64,000 nucleotides of DNA. Source: Streptomyces himalayensis subsp. himalayensis (GTDB taxonomy: Bacteria; Actinomycetota; Actinomycetes; Streptomycetales; Streptomycetaceae). Each line of letters begins with the position of its first letter. Within the stretch, counting starts at the first letter, position 1. The notes under the pieces are model-generated. The model was not told where the DNA came from. It saw only the letters and a program-made list of their open reading frames with translations, and did no database searches. A program made the translations under genes and the position numbers. Location: positions 1 to 64,000 of the forward strand of contig NZ_JACEHE010000025.1 in NCBI RefSeq assembly GCF_013778455.1, in the 5' to 3' direction. Shown here in pieces: positions 1-9,211 of this stretch.

Positions 1-43
1 CTGCGGGCCTGCGGCGGAGAGTATCGCGACTGATCGTTTGTGA

Positions 44-1042
44 TCAGGAATCGCTCTCTTGACCGCCGTAGGCACTCAGCAGCCGGTCGTACTCCGCCTG
101 GGTAAGGGGGAGTACCGAGCCGTGCTTGGCCTCAGGGGGCAGTCGGTAGCTCGTCGACGGGATCCACTTCCCGGAGTCGAGATCGGTCGTCTCGAACGGG
201 ACGTAGTTGCGGCCCCCGAACTCGTCGATGAACATGTACCACTTCTCCTCCGTGTTCGACTTGAACACGGCCGGGCCCTCACCACGGCTGACAGCCCCCT
301 CGCCGATGCGGTCGGCCACGAAATCGTATGTGGTGGAGGTCAGTTCGCGGGACTTCTCGGCGATGATGAGCTTCCCGCTGGGCGCGGAAGGTGTCTGGTC
401 CCGCTCGTCCTTCGTGTAGCGGTAGTACACCCCGTTGTGCTTGATCACCGCTGAGTCGATCACGGCGTGCCCCGGATCGTGCCAGAGGGTGGGCTCGCTG
501 AAGGTGCGGAAGTCCGTGGTGGTGGCGTACAGCATCCTCTGGTAGCTCGTTCCGGTGTGGTCCGGGTCGTCCTGGGCGTAGAGCTTCGAGGCCCAGAAGA
601 CGACGTATGTGCCGAGTTCGTCCGCGTAGCAGGCCTTCGGCGCCCAGGTGTTGCCGGCGGTGTCGGGGGACACCTTGACGAGGCGCTGACCGGTCCAGTT
701 CACCAGGTCGGAGGAGTCCCACACCACGATCGACTTGCTGCCGGCGCGCTCGGCTCTGTCCCAGGTGAGCTGCACCTGGTCCTCGGCGTCGCCGGATGTC
801 CGCAGATCCGTTGCGATCAGGTGGAACCTGTCGCCGTCGGGGGAGCGGATCACGAAGGGGTCGCGTACTCCCCGGGTGCCGAGGCTGGAGGTCAGGATGG
901 GTTCTCCGTCGTTCAGTTCCCGGTAGTGCAACGGGTCGTTGCCGTGGCTGAGTGCCATCCGGATCCGTTCGTCGTCGACTGACGGGTTACCGACGAAATA
1001 GACGAGCAGATAGCCGACGTAGACCGGTTTCGGCTGATGCAC
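44..1042 (-). CDS. GH43 family glycoside hydrolase (arabinosidase/xylosidase type)
   Basis: A 332-residue cytoplasmic protein with no signal peptide and the five-bladed propeller pattern of GH43. An early YLLVYFVGN strand is followed by GVRDPFVIRSPDG, then NTWAPKACY and VVFWAS strands. RGEGPAVFKS supplies the likely acid Glu. GH43 enzymes remove alpha-L-arabinofuranosyl or beta-xylosyl units; the exact substrate cannot be read here. The frame is open further upstream, but I chose GTG at 1042 because AGGAG sits 5 bases before it and homology begins there. It is the last gene of a minus-strand run with GH95, GH31 and a sugar ABC transporter, and is separated from GH95 by a strong hairpin (1105-1146). 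Confidence 0.8.
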   Translation of the reverse strand: MHQPKPVYVGYLLVYFVGNPSVDDERIRMALSHGNDPLHYRELNDGEPILTSSLGTRGVRDPFVIRSPDGDRFHLIATDLRTSGDAEDQVQLTWDRAERAGSKSIVVWDSSDLVNWTGQRLVKVSPDTAGNTWAPKACYADELGTYVVFWASKLYAQDDPDHTGTSYQRMLYATTTDFRTFSEPTLWHDPGHAVIDSAVIKHNGVYYRYTKDERDQTPSAPSGKLIIAEKSRELTSTTYDFVADRIGEGAVSRGEGPAVFKSNTEEKWYMFIDEFGGRNYVPFETTDLDSGKWIPSTSYRLPPEAKHGSVLPLTQAEYDRLLSAYGGQESDS

Positions 1043-1104
1043 AAACACTCCTGAGTGTGGTGGGGGGCAGGTCCGGAGGGAGCGGCGATCCGCGGGCCTC
1101 GCGA

Positions 1105-1146
1105 AGGACACCGGCGCACGCGGCGAAGCGCCCTGCGCGGTGTCCT
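1105..1146 (-). terminator. Strong stem-loop between GH95 and GH43
   Basis: Outer arms AGGACACCG (1105-1113) and CGGTGTCCT (1138-1146) are perfectly complementary. Pairing continues inward through GCGCA/TGCGC with one bulged base. It starts about 16 nt after the GH95 stop. There is no U-run, as is usual for actinobacterial terminators. It may terminate or attenuate transcription into the GH43 gene. Confidence 0.6.
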
Positions 1147-1161
1147 CACTGGTCAGCGGCT

Positions 1162-3651
1162 TCAGCCGCCCTGGTCGTGTCCGCTCTGCTCCGGCCTGCG
1201 GTGCGCCTGGGCCGACGTACCCGTCGGCAGGGAGATCGTGATCTGTGTGCGTTGCCCGGTGGTGAGGGAGACGTTCCGGGCATGTGGGCCCAGCATGGAG
1301 GGACCGACCTGTGCGGGGGTGGTGACGGCCGTGATGCCGCGGCGGCTGATCAGCGTGACGTCCTGGGTCCGGTCCGAGGTGACGGTCACCGTCGTGGTGC
1401 CGCCGGACAGATCCCAGTCCAGGCTGTGCACGCGGATTCCGCCCCGGCCCCGGATGCCGGTGATCGTGCCCTTGTCCCACTGCTCGGGCAGAGCGGGAAG
1501 GAGTTCCAGAACACCCGGCCTCGTGTAGAGCAGCGCCTCGGCCAGTACGGCGGGCAGGGCGTTCGCCGCGTCGGCGTTGTAGATGTCCCGCCCGGGATTG
1601 TGGGAGGTCATCAGCGACCGGAAGAGCATGTCACTGCCGATGATCTTCCGGAGGTTGTCGTACACCTGGGCGCCGTCCTTGAGTCGGGCGGCCGCCAGGG
1701 CGCGGTGCAGGCTGCCGTGTGCGGAGAGGTTCTGGTCTCCGCGCGGTTCGAGCGCTTTGAGTGCCGGGGGCACGAGGTCGGGGCGTTCCTCCGGGTTGAT
1801 CTCGTGGAGGGGCCAGGCGGCGTACAGGTGCTGGATGTGGCGGTGGTCGTAGTGGTCGGTCAGGCCGGGCCAGGACCATTCGGCGAGCGCGCCGTCCTCG
1901 TTGATCCGGTAGTCGGGGATGCTGTCGAGCAGTGCCGTCCAGCGTTCGACGCCCTCGCCGCTGCCCTGTTCGACGCCGAGGGCGCCCGCGGCGTCGATGG
2001 CGGCCTGGAGGGCGTGTCTGCCGGCCGTGATGTCGCCGGTGGCGTTGACGGACAGGTGCTCGCCCGTGTTGCCCGGGGCGTTCTCCATGGAGAAGGACGG
2101 CACGAAGACCGCCTTGCCGTTCGTGTCCGTGCGGGTGAGGAAGTCCTCGTAGAACAGGGCCAGTTCCATCAGGGCGGGGCCGAGCTTGTCACGCAGGAAC
2201 GCCTGGTCGCCGGTGACCTCGTAGTACTCCAGGAGCGGGTGGAGCAGCCAGTCGGCGCCGCCTGTCCAGCAGTGGCCGGGGAAGTCGCCGCCGTTGAAGT
2301 GCAGCATGTGGCCGTACTCGCCGTCGGTACGGGAGGGGGCGAGGAAGCCGCGGGCGCCGTAAAGGTTCCTGGCGTTGGTGCGCCAGTGGTCGAGCTGGCC
2401 GAGGATCAGGTCGAAGTAGCCCTCCATGAGCTCGGTCAGGTCGAGGATGTTGCCGCCGGCCACCTGGAGGTTGACGTTGGCGTCGGTGGTGAAGTCACCG
2501 GCCCAGGCGGCGGTCCACGCGCCCGTCCAGATGCCGGTCAGGCGGGGCGGCAGGATGCCGCTGGAGCTGAGGAAGAGGTAGCGGCCGCAGTCGTAGAGCC
2601 GTTCCAGCAGGGCGGGGTCGATGACGCCGCGGTCGGCGTTCTGACGGGTGATCAGCTCGGTGGTCGACAGGCGGCGGTCGGCCTCGGGGACGTTCAGGTC
2701 GAGGCGGGAGCGGTCGTACAGCTGTGAGTGGATCTTCGTGTGCCGGGCGAGCAGTACCTCGTAGTCGGCTTCCAGGGCGGCCAGCCCCGCGTGCAGGGGT
2801 CGGGCGTCCCAGGCGGTGGGCGTCTCGTACCTGTCCAGTCGGGTCAGGAGGGTGAGCCTTGCCGCCCCTGTCACGACGACGGTCGAGCCGCTGACGGCGA
2901 CCGTGCCGCCGGTGGGCGCGACGCGGGTGACGCCCTCGTAGCCGTAGGCGCCCAATCCCTCGGGGTAGGTGCCGCGCAGGTTCAGCCACCCGGAGCCCTC
3001 ACCCACGTCGACCAGGGTGGTGAACGTCATGCGGGTGTGCAGGGTGTCGCCCCCGCTGTGGATGGTCGCGGTGTCGTCGAGCGCGGTGTGCACGCCCAGG
3101 GTGACGTCGACGGTACGGCCCGGGGCCGGCACCAGTTCGTGGACGACGACCCGGTCAGCGCGGGAGACGAAGACCCGGCGGGACCAGGTGCCGTGCGCGT
3201 CCGTCCAGGCGGAGGTGACCTGGCCCGTGCGGAAATCGGTGACCCGGACGTATTCGTCGGCGACGGGGTCCTCTGCGGTGGCGATCCGCAGCTCGTACGC
3301 GGGGTGGTAGGTCTGTGTCCAGCGCAGCTCCCACCCGGCGGCGAAGTCCCGGGAGGCTCCGGCGTAGTCCCCGGCCAGCGCCTTGTCCCGCACCGCTTCC
3401 AGCCGGTCGGCGAGCACCGGCGGGGTGACGTCGCGGGTGCCGTTCGGCAGGACGAGGCGGTGGTGGTCGAAGACGATCTTCTCCAGCGCCGTGTCCCCGT
3501 ACACCACGGCCCCGTATTCGCCGTTGCCGGTGAGGAAGCCGTCGGTCCACGAATCGGCGGGAGCGGTGTCATGGATCCCGCGGTCGGGGAGCGCGACCAG
3601 GCCCGGCGTGGGCGAGATCGTGTCGCCCCCGGAAGGGCGTACGGAGTGCAT
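1162..3651 (-). CDS. GH95 family alpha-L-fucosidase (or alpha-L-galactosidase)
   Basis: An 829-residue protein covering the whole GH95 fold. The N-terminal beta-sandwich starts with DSWTDGFLTGNGEYGAVVYG. The (alpha/alpha)6 barrel contains NVNLQVAGGN, keeping the N-x-N of the family catalytic region, then SRTDGEYGHMLHFNGGDFPGHCWTGGADW and SMENAPGNTGEHLSVNAT. A C-terminal beta domain follows. GH95 enzymes release alpha-1,2-L-fucose from xyloglucan or host-type glycans, and some members act on L-galactose. No signal peptide is seen, so it is probably cytoplasmic and acts on imported oligosaccharides. ATG 3651 follows AGGA; the open frame upstream of it is low-complexity. It lies downstream of GH31 across a 222-bp gap holding a hairpin. 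A broken GH95 copy lies at 33277. Confidence 0.88.
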   Translation of the reverse strand: MHSVRPSGGDTISPTPGLVALPDRGIHDTAPADSWTDGFLTGNGEYGAVVYGDTALEKIVFDHHRLVLPNGTRDVTPPVLADRLEAVRDKALAGDYAGASRDFAAGWELRWTQTYHPAYELRIATAEDPVADEYVRVTDFRTGQVTSAWTDAHGTWSRRVFVSRADRVVVHELVPAPGRTVDVTLGVHTALDDTATIHSGGDTLHTRMTFTTLVDVGEGSGWLNLRGTYPEGLGAYGYEGVTRVAPTGGTVAVSGSTVVVTGAARLTLLTRLDRYETPTAWDARPLHAGLAALEADYEVLLARHTKIHSQLYDRSRLDLNVPEADRRLSTTELITRQNADRGVIDPALLERLYDCGRYLFLSSSGILPPRLTGIWTGAWTAAWAGDFTTDANVNLQVAGGNILDLTELMEGYFDLILGQLDHWRTNARNLYGARGFLAPSRTDGEYGHMLHFNGGDFPGHCWTGGADWLLHPLLEYYEVTGDQAFLRDKLGPALMELALFYEDFLTRTDTNGKAVFVPSFSMENAPGNTGEHLSVNATGDITAGRHALQAAIDAAGALGVEQGSGEGVERWTALLDSIPDYRINEDGALAEWSWPGLTDHYDHRHIQHLYAAWPLHEINPEERPDLVPPALKALEPRGDQNLSAHGSLHRALAAARLKDGAQVYDNLRKIIGSDMLFRSLMTSHNPGRDIYNADAANALPAVLAEALLYTRPGVLELLPALPEQWDKGTITGIRGRGGIRVHSLDWDLSGGTTTVTVTSDRTQDVTLISRRGITAVTTPAQVGPSMLGPHARNVSLTTGQRTQITISLPTGTSAQAHRRPEQSGHDQGG

Positions 3652-3790
3652 GGCTTTCCTGTCTTTCGTGCGGAGGAGCGTCACGGTTCGGCGAGGACAC
3701 AGGGGTGCCGGGACGCGGCCGGACTTCGTGGGAGGGGTAGGCGTGGGGCGCCCCCGGCCCGGTCGGGGCCCGCGGCGATTCCCGGCACTG

Positions 3791-3818
3791 GGCCCGAGGG
3801 GCGAAGTCCCCTCGGGCC
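3791..3818 (-). terminator. Perfect 11-bp hairpin between GH31 and GH95
   Basis: GGCCCGAGGGG (3791-3801) and CCCCTCGGGCC (3808-3818) pair perfectly around a 6-nt loop, about 55 nt after the GH31 stop. It is a terminator or attenuator inside an otherwise co-directional gene run. The rest of the 222-bp gap shows no gene. Confidence 0.65.
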
Positions 3819-3873
3819 GGGTGGCGGTGGCCTCCACGGTGCCGAGAAGTCCGAGGAGGCCACCGGGGTTCGG

Positions 3874-5853
3874 TCAGCTCAACCGCGCGGCGACGGCTGC
3901 CCCCTCGCGTACGAAGACGGGGATGCGCTCCAGCGGGGCGTCCGCGTCGAGCGTCGTACCGCCGTCCACCACACGTCCGGTGACCGGGTCGAGCCAGCGC
4001 GCTCCGGACGGCAGGTACACCCGGCGGGTCCGCGCGCCCGCCTCGTACACGGGCGCCACCAGCACATCGGGCCCGAGCAGGAACTGGTCGTCCACGTCCC
4101 AGGCGCGCTCGTCGTCGGGGAAGTCGAAGAACAGCGGGCGCATCGGCGGGGCGCCGGTGCGGTGTGCCTCCTCGGACAGCTCCCTCAGGTACGGGCGCAG
4201 CCGCTCGCGGAGCAGCAGGTGCTCCCGGAGGATGCCGTACGCCTCTTCGCCGTAGGACCAGACCTCGTTCGGCCCGCCGGTCATGTCCGCGGAGAACGTG
4301 GGGTGGTTGGGCTCACGGTCGCCGTGCAGGCGCATGACGGGGCTGAAGGTGCCGTACTGGAACCACCGGATCAGCACCTCGCGATAGGCGGGGTCGTCCG
4401 GGTTGCCGCCGCCGAAGCCGCCGATGTCGGTGTTCCACCAGGGGATGCCGCTCATCGCGACGTTCAGCCCGGCCCTGATCTGGCGCGACAGGGAGTCGAA
4501 GGTGGTGGGGATGTCGCCGGACCACAGCGCGGACCCGTACTTCTGGCTGCCGGCCCACGCGGACCGGACCAGGGACAGCGGCCGGTCGTCGCCCGCCTCG
4601 GCCAGGCCCTCGGCGACCGTACGGGTGTGCAGCACGGGGTAGAGGTGCGCGGCCTCGGCGGCCGGCCCGGCCGCGTAGACGGCGCGCTCGGCGACCTCCC
4701 GGGTCAGGTCGGGCTCGCAGGCGTCCAGCCAGAAGCAACTCACGCCCAGCGCGTAGTAGTTGTCGTGCAGCCGCTGCCACAGCGCGGCGCGTGCTCCAGG
4801 GTGGGTGGCGTCGTAGTACGCCATGGGGCGCATCGGCTCCTCGGCGCTGCGCGACGGCCATGGGAAGGTGAGGAGGCCGCCGTCCGCGTCCTGTACGAGG
4901 TGTCCGGACGCGCGCAGTTCGTCGAACGTGTCACTGCCGGGCTCGACGGTCGGCCACACCGAGACCGCGAGCCGCACCCCGAGTTCGGTCAGCTCCTTGA
5001 CCATGGCGGCGGGGTCGGGCCACTCGCTCTCCTCGAAGCGCCAGTCACCCATCTTCGGCCAGTGGAAGAAGTCGCAGACGATGACGGACAGCGGCAGCCC
5101 ACGCTCCTTGTACTGCCGTGCCACCGCGAGGAGTTCGTCCTGGGTGCGGTAGCGCAGCTTCGACTGCCAGAAACCGGACGCCCACTCGGGGAGGAGGGGT
5201 GGGCGTCCGGTGACCAGGGTGTACGCGTCGATGATCTGGGCCGGGGTGTCGCCCGCGGTGACCCAGTAGTCGACGCGCCCGCCGCCGTCGGCGACCCACC
5301 GGGTGGTGTCGGCGCCGAGTTCGACGCGGCCTGTGGCGGGGTTGTTCCACAGCAGTCCGTAGCCGCGCGAGGAATGCAGGAAGGGGATGCTGGCCACGGT
5401 GTTGCCCTGGACGAGGTCGATCACACAGCCCTTCTGGTCCAGGAGCCCGTGCAGATGCTGCCCGAGGCCGTGCAGCCGCTCACCGTCGTACCCCTCGAAG
5501 TGCTGTTCCGTACGGCCGCCCGCCGCGTGGATGCGGGGACCGTCGTGGTGGTGGTACGGGGTCTTGTCGGCGAGCAGTTCACGGCCCGAGTCGGCGTGCA
5601 GGAACCTCAGCCGGCCGTGGGCCGAGGCCTCGACGGCGAGGCGGCCGTTGACCAGGCGGGCGGAGCCGTCGTCGGATACGGACAACTCGGCGTCGGGGGA
5701 GGGCGGGAGGCTCTCCAGCGCGCCGGGGGCCGCGGGATCGACGGTCCCCGAGGAGGCCCGCACCCGGACGCCGTGGGGTCCCCATGGCTCGATGCGGAGG
5801 ATCTCTTCGGCGGTGTGGCGTTCCAGGCCCCCCGCGCGGATGTTGTAGGACAA
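3874..5853 (-). CDS. GH31 family alpha-xylosidase (alpha-glucosidase superfamily)
   Basis: A 659-residue GH31 enzyme. FWQSKLRYRTQDELL and CDFFHWPKMGDWRFEESEWPDP are the signature of the alpha-xylosidase branch (YicI-like). The nucleophile is D377 in WLDACEP and the acid/base is D447 in WSGDIPTTFDSL. SGIPWWNTDIGGFGGG completes the active site. No signal peptide, so it probably removes alpha-xylose from imported xyloglucan oligosaccharides. The start is TTG at 5853 with AGAGGA six bases upstream; no ATG fits better. It lies 144 bp after the permease gene, with a palindrome-rich inverted repeat (5873-5904) just before its ribosome-binding site. Alpha-glucosidase activity is the alternative. Confidence 0.87.
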   Translation of the reverse strand: MSYNIRAGGLERHTAEEILRIEPWGPHGVRVRASSGTVDPAAPGALESLPPSPDAELSVSDDGSARLVNGRLAVEASAHGRLRFLHADSGRELLADKTPYHHHDGPRIHAAGGRTEQHFEGYDGERLHGLGQHLHGLLDQKGCVIDLVQGNTVASIPFLHSSRGYGLLWNNPATGRVELGADTTRWVADGGGRVDYWVTAGDTPAQIIDAYTLVTGRPPLLPEWASGFWQSKLRYRTQDELLAVARQYKERGLPLSVIVCDFFHWPKMGDWRFEESEWPDPAAMVKELTELGVRLAVSVWPTVEPGSDTFDELRASGHLVQDADGGLLTFPWPSRSAEEPMRPMAYYDATHPGARAALWQRLHDNYYALGVSCFWLDACEPDLTREVAERAVYAAGPAAEAAHLYPVLHTRTVAEGLAEAGDDRPLSLVRSAWAGSQKYGSALWSGDIPTTFDSLSRQIRAGLNVAMSGIPWWNTDIGGFGGGNPDDPAYREVLIRWFQYGTFSPVMRLHGDREPNHPTFSADMTGGPNEVWSYGEEAYGILREHLLLRERLRPYLRELSEEAHRTGAPPMRPLFFDFPDDERAWDVDDQFLLGPDVLVAPVYEAGARTRRVYLPSGARWLDPVTGRVVDGGTTLDADAPLERIPVFVREGAAVAARLS

Positions 5854-5872
5854 GGGATTCCTCTGTTCTTCT

Positions 5873-5904
5873 CAAGGGCCGCTGAACAAGCTTGTGCGGC
5901 CTTG
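5873..5904 (-). promoter_or_regulatory. Nested inverted repeat in the permease-GH31 gap
   Basis: Arms CAAGGGCCGC (5873-5882) and GCGGCCTTG (5896-5904) are complementary apart from one extra base. They enclose ACAAGCTTGT (5886-5895), itself a perfect palindrome. It lies about 20 nt upstream of the TTG start of GH31. It could be an operator for a LacI-type regulator or a leader hairpin that sets hydrolase expression relative to the transporter. Confidence 0.45.
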
Positions 5905-5997
5905 AACCCAAAGCTTGGATCTACACGTAACTTTGCGTGGCCGCTGTGCTCCGCCTGTGCGTGCACGTGCGTCTGCACCGTGCTGCCCAGGCGCCCG

Positions 5998-6819
5998 TCA
6001 TTTCAGTCCCGAGGTGGCGATTCCGGAGACGAAGCCGCGTTGCATGATCAGGAACAGTACGAGCACGGGCACGACGTACATCACGGCGCCCGAGGCGACG
6101 AGGTTGGGCATTGGTTCGCCGTGCGCGTTGACGTAGCCGCCGGCGAGCTTCACCGCGAGTGTGGTGTGCGCGTCGTCCAGGAACAGCGCGGGGCCGATGT
6201 AGTCGCCCCATGTCCAGCTGAAGGAAAGGATCATGCTGGTGGCGATGACCGGCCACGACTGCGGCAGGAAGATCCGCAGGAAGATCCGGAAGGTGCCGCA
6301 GCCGTCGACGATTGCCGCTTCCTCCAGTTCCTTGGGCATGTTGCTGAAGAACTGCCGGAACAGGAAGATCAGATACGGTGCGCCGCACAGTCCCCACAGC
6401 ACCCACGGCATGTAGGTGTTGACCAGATGGAGTTTGGAGAACATCAGGTAGGTCGGGATCAGGGTGATGATCGTCGGCATCATCATCGTCGACATCAGGA
6501 CGCCGAAGATGGCCCGCTTGCCGGGGGCGTTGAGCCGGGCGAAGCCGAATCCGGCCCAGGCCGAGGCGAGGGTGACCAGCACGGCGTAGAGCGTGGCGAT
6601 GGTCAAGGAGTTGCGGGCGTAGCCGAGGTAGTCGAACGTGGTCAGTGCCCCGGCGAAGTTGTCCGGGTTCGGGTCGTGGGGCCACCAGTGGATGGGCAGA
6701 ACCCGCAGCTCGGAGGCGTCCTTGAGTGCGGTGACCGCCAGCCAGCCGAAGGGACTGAGGAAGAGCGCGAGCAGCGCCACCAGGAGCATGTAGATGGCAC
6801 TGCGGCGGGCGAAGACCAT
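5998..6819 (-). CDS. Sugar ABC transporter permease, MalG type (CUT1)
   Basis: A 273-residue inner-membrane protein with about six hydrophobic segments. The cytoplasmic EAA loop reads LEEAAIVDGCGTFRIFLRIFLPQSWPV and contacts the ATPase. The ATG at 6819 overlaps the stop of the upstream permease by one base (TGATG), so the two are translationally coupled. No ATPase gene is in the cluster, as is common in Streptomyces, where a shared MsiK-type ATPase serves many CUT1 systems. The substrate is inferred from the neighbouring GH31, GH95 and GH43 genes to be a plant cell-wall oligosaccharide. Confidence 0.9.
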   Translation of the reverse strand: MVFARRSAIYMLLVALLALFLSPFGWLAVTALKDASELRVLPIHWWPHDPNPDNFAGALTTFDYLGYARNSLTIATLYAVLVTLASAWAGFGFARLNAPGKRAIFGVLMSTMMMPTIITLIPTYLMFSKLHLVNTYMPWVLWGLCGAPYLIFLFRQFFSNMPKELEEAAIVDGCGTFRIFLRIFLPQSWPVIATSMILSFSWTWGDYIGPALFLDDAHTTLAVKLAGGYVNAHGEPMPNLVASGAVMYVVPVLVLFLIMQRGFVSGIATSGLK

Positions 6820-7844
6820 CACGCGTCTCCTATCGTGCGGGGCTTGTTCTTCGCCGATTCCGGCTCCACGGAGTAGAAGACGGCGCTCTTGCTGATTTTG
6901 AAGAGCAGGAGGGTGACGAGGATGATGATGGCGAAGAGGACCCACAGCATCGCCGAGGCGTAGCCGTAGCGTCCGTTGGCGAAGAACTGGGCGAAGACGT
7001 CGATCATGTAGAAGTAGTTGCTCTGGGGGACGGACGTCACCCCTGCCGGGGTGGGGTTGAGGGCGATCAGCAGCGGCGCGAAGCTCTGCAGCGTTGCGAT
7101 GATTCCGGTGACGACCTGGAAGAAGATCACCGGGCTGAGCAGCGGCAGGGTGATGCGGGTGAAGGACTGAAAGGAGCTGGCGCCGTCGACCCGTGCCGCC
7201 TCGAGGAGTTCTCTGGGGATGTCCTGCAGGCCGGCCAGCGAGACGATCATGACGTTGCCGACGCCCCACATCGTCAGCACGATCAGCACCCAGCGGGCGT
7301 AGGGATCGGTCAGCCAGGAGATGCCGTTGATGCCGAGGAGGTCCAGCACGCCGTTGGCCGCGCCCGAGTCGCGGTCGAAGATGAGCTTGAAGGTGAGTGC
7401 CGCGCCGACCGGCGGGACGACGGCGGGCAGGTAGAGCAGGGTGCGGAACAGGCCGCGGGCGCGGATGGGCTGGTTGACCAGCACCGCCAGGATCAGTCCG
7501 GCAAGGATCGACAGCGGCACGGTGATTCCGGTGAACACCGCGGTACGGCCCAGGGAGGCCAGCGTGTCCGGGTCGGTGAAGACCTCACGGTAGTTGGCCA
7601 GGCCGACGAAGCGGCTGCGGTTGGACAGGCCGTCGGAGTTGGTGAAGCTCAGCCACAGCGCGTAGCCGAGCGGGTAGGCCGTCAGGCCCAGGAAGCCCAG
7701 CACCCAGGGGCCGGTGAACGCGTAGAACGCGCCCTGCCTGCGCTGCCTGAGGGAGAGCCGCTTGCGGCGCGGGCGGGCGGCCGCCCCCGAAGACGGGGAC
7801 GGCACGACCCGGGCGGAGTCCTTCAGGAGCTGTCCGCTGCTCAC
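6819..7844 (-). CDS. Sugar ABC transporter permease, MalF type (CUT1)
   Basis: A 341-residue permease. A basic N-terminal stretch (RPRRKRLSLRQRRQ) precedes the first membrane helix, AFTGPWVLGFLGLTAYPLGYA. The EAA loop is LLEAARVDGASSFQSFTRITLPLLSPV. The start is GTG 7844, overlapping the stop of the binding-protein gene by 4 bp (GTGA). It forms the heterodimeric channel with the following MalG-type permease. Confidence 0.9.
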   Translation of the reverse strand: MSSGQLLKDSARVVPSPSSGAAARPRRKRLSLRQRRQGAFYAFTGPWVLGFLGLTAYPLGYALWLSFTNSDGLSNRSRFVGLANYREVFTDPDTLASLGRTAVFTGITVPLSILAGLILAVLVNQPIRARGLFRTLLYLPAVVPPVGAALTFKLIFDRDSGAANGVLDLLGINGISWLTDPYARWVLIVLTMWGVGNVMIVSLAGLQDIPRELLEAARVDGASSFQSFTRITLPLLSPVIFFQVVTGIIATLQSFAPLLIALNPTPAGVTSVPQSNYFYMIDVFAQFFANGRYGYASAMLWVLFAIIILVTLLLFKISKSAVFYSVEPESAKNKPRTIGDA

Positions 7845-9211
7845 CCCACCAGCTCCTTGCCCTGGGAGATCGCGGCGTTCATCTGCTTGTTCAGCGTGTC
7901 CGCGACCTTCCCGGCCGAGGTGCCTGACTTGACCGCACCCGGCAGCACCTTGTTGATCACCGCATCCAGGGCGGTCGACTGCACGTACGGAGTCATCGAC
8001 ATCACCTGCAGATACGGCAGCTCCTGCTCCTGCACCGCAAAGGCCTGCTTCTGGAAGGGCGTGGCCTGCGGCATCATCGAGCGCATCGACTTCAGCGCCG
8101 GGATACCCCAGCCGCCGCCGGCCCGCTCCTTGGCCGGCTTGCCGCCCATGTACCACTCGAAGAGCTTCCAGGCGACGTCCTTGTTCTTGGCCTCCTTGGG
8201 CATCCAGTAGCCGGTCGCGCCGAAGCAGGGGCTGATGCGGTGGCCGCCCAGCAGCGGCGCGGGCGCGAAACGGGTGACCTTGGCGAGTTTGGCGTCAGCG
8301 CCGATGGACCCGCCGAACCAGTAGCCGTCGCTGGCCATCGCCATCCGGTTGGCCTGGAAGGTGGGCCAGTCCCAGCCGTCCGGGTTCGGGTTGACCGGGC
8401 TCGGGCCGATGTTGGCCTTGGCATACTCCAGATACCAGCTCAGCGCCTTCAGCGCCTCGGGCGAGGAGAAGTCGACAGAAGCCAGGTCATCGGCGAACAG
8501 GCTGCCGCCCGCCGAGGCCGTCATCTGCTGGAACATCTGGATGTTGCCGCCCCCGGCATTCATGCCGTAGACCTTCACCTTGCCCAGCCGCCGCTTGACC
8601 AGCTGCTTGCCCAGATCCAGCCACTCGTCGTACGACAGCGGCTTGCTGGCGCTGGGGTGGTCCAGGTTCGCGGCGTCGAACATGTCGGTGCGATACCAGA
8701 ACATCGCGTCCTGGCTCCAGTCCTTCGTGAAGCCATAGCGCGGGCCCGACCCCTGCTTCTTGCCGTCGAAACGCCACAGATCATTGACCGGGTCCAGGTC
8801 GGAGGCCTTGAGCACCGAGCTCTTGGCGAAGTATGGGTCCAGATCAGTCATCAGCCCGCGAGCGGCGAAGTACGGCGTGTCCAGCGCCCCGTAGCCACGG
8901 ACCAGGGCCGGCGGGTTCTTGCTGGCCAGCATGGCGTTCAGCTTCGTCGGGTCATAGGCGATGAGGCTGATCTTCACACCCAGCGTCTGCGCCGCGTACG
9001 CGATGACCTCCTTACTGCCCAGCTCACTGTCGTTACTCATGACGGTGAGTGTCGTCTTACCGCCACCCCCGCCCGAACCGCTGCCGTCGGAACCACTCCC
9101 GTTGTCGACGGAAGCGGCACAGGCGGACAGCGCGGACGCGCCGAGCGCGGCACCGGCGGAGACGGCGAGGAAACGCCGTCTGTCGAGAGAGACTGAGGAC
9201 GAAATAGGCAT
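7841..9211 (-). CDS. Sugar ABC transporter solute-binding lipoprotein
   Basis: A 456-residue extracellular sugar-binding protein. The N-terminus has a twin-arginine signal (SLDRRRFLAVSAGAALG) ending in the lipobox LSAC, so it is probably Tat-exported and lipid-anchored. A Gly/Ser linker (SGSDGSGSGGGGG) separates the anchor from the binding domain, which has typical SBP_bac_1 features (PDGWDWPTFQANRMAMASDGYW, GYWMPKEAKNKDVAWKLFEWYM). The start is ATG 9211. It is the first gene of the transporter-hydrolase run, with a consensus promoter about 510 nt upstream. Confidence 0.9.
   Translation of the reverse strand: MPISSSVSLDRRRFLAVSAGAALGASALSACAASVDNGSGSDGSGSGGGGGKTTLTVMSNDSELGSKEVIAYAAQTLGVKISLIAYDPTKLNAMLASKNPPALVRGYGALDTPYFAARGLMTDLDPYFAKSSVLKASDLDPVNDLWRFDGKKQGSGPRYGFTKDWSQDAMFWYRTDMFDAANLDHPSASKPLSYDEWLDLGKQLVKRRLGKVKVYGMNAGGGNIQMFQQMTASAGGSLFADDLASVDFSSPEALKALSWYLEYAKANIGPSPVNPNPDGWDWPTFQANRMAMASDGYWFGGSIGADAKLAKVTRFAPAPLLGGHRISPCFGATGYWMPKEAKNKDVAWKLFEWYMGGKPAKERAGGGWGIPALKSMRSMMPQATPFQKQAFAVQEQELPYLQVMSMTPYVQSTALDAVINKVLPGAVKSGTSAGKVADTLNKQMNAAISQGKELVG

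Noticed and set aside
952..6876. Very long plus-strand open frames (591 and 1382 codons) opposite GH95, GH31 and the permease
   Set aside because: They are antisense to genes with clear catalytic motifs, have the Gly/Arg/Val-rich composition of high-GC shadow frames, and have no recognisable domain.
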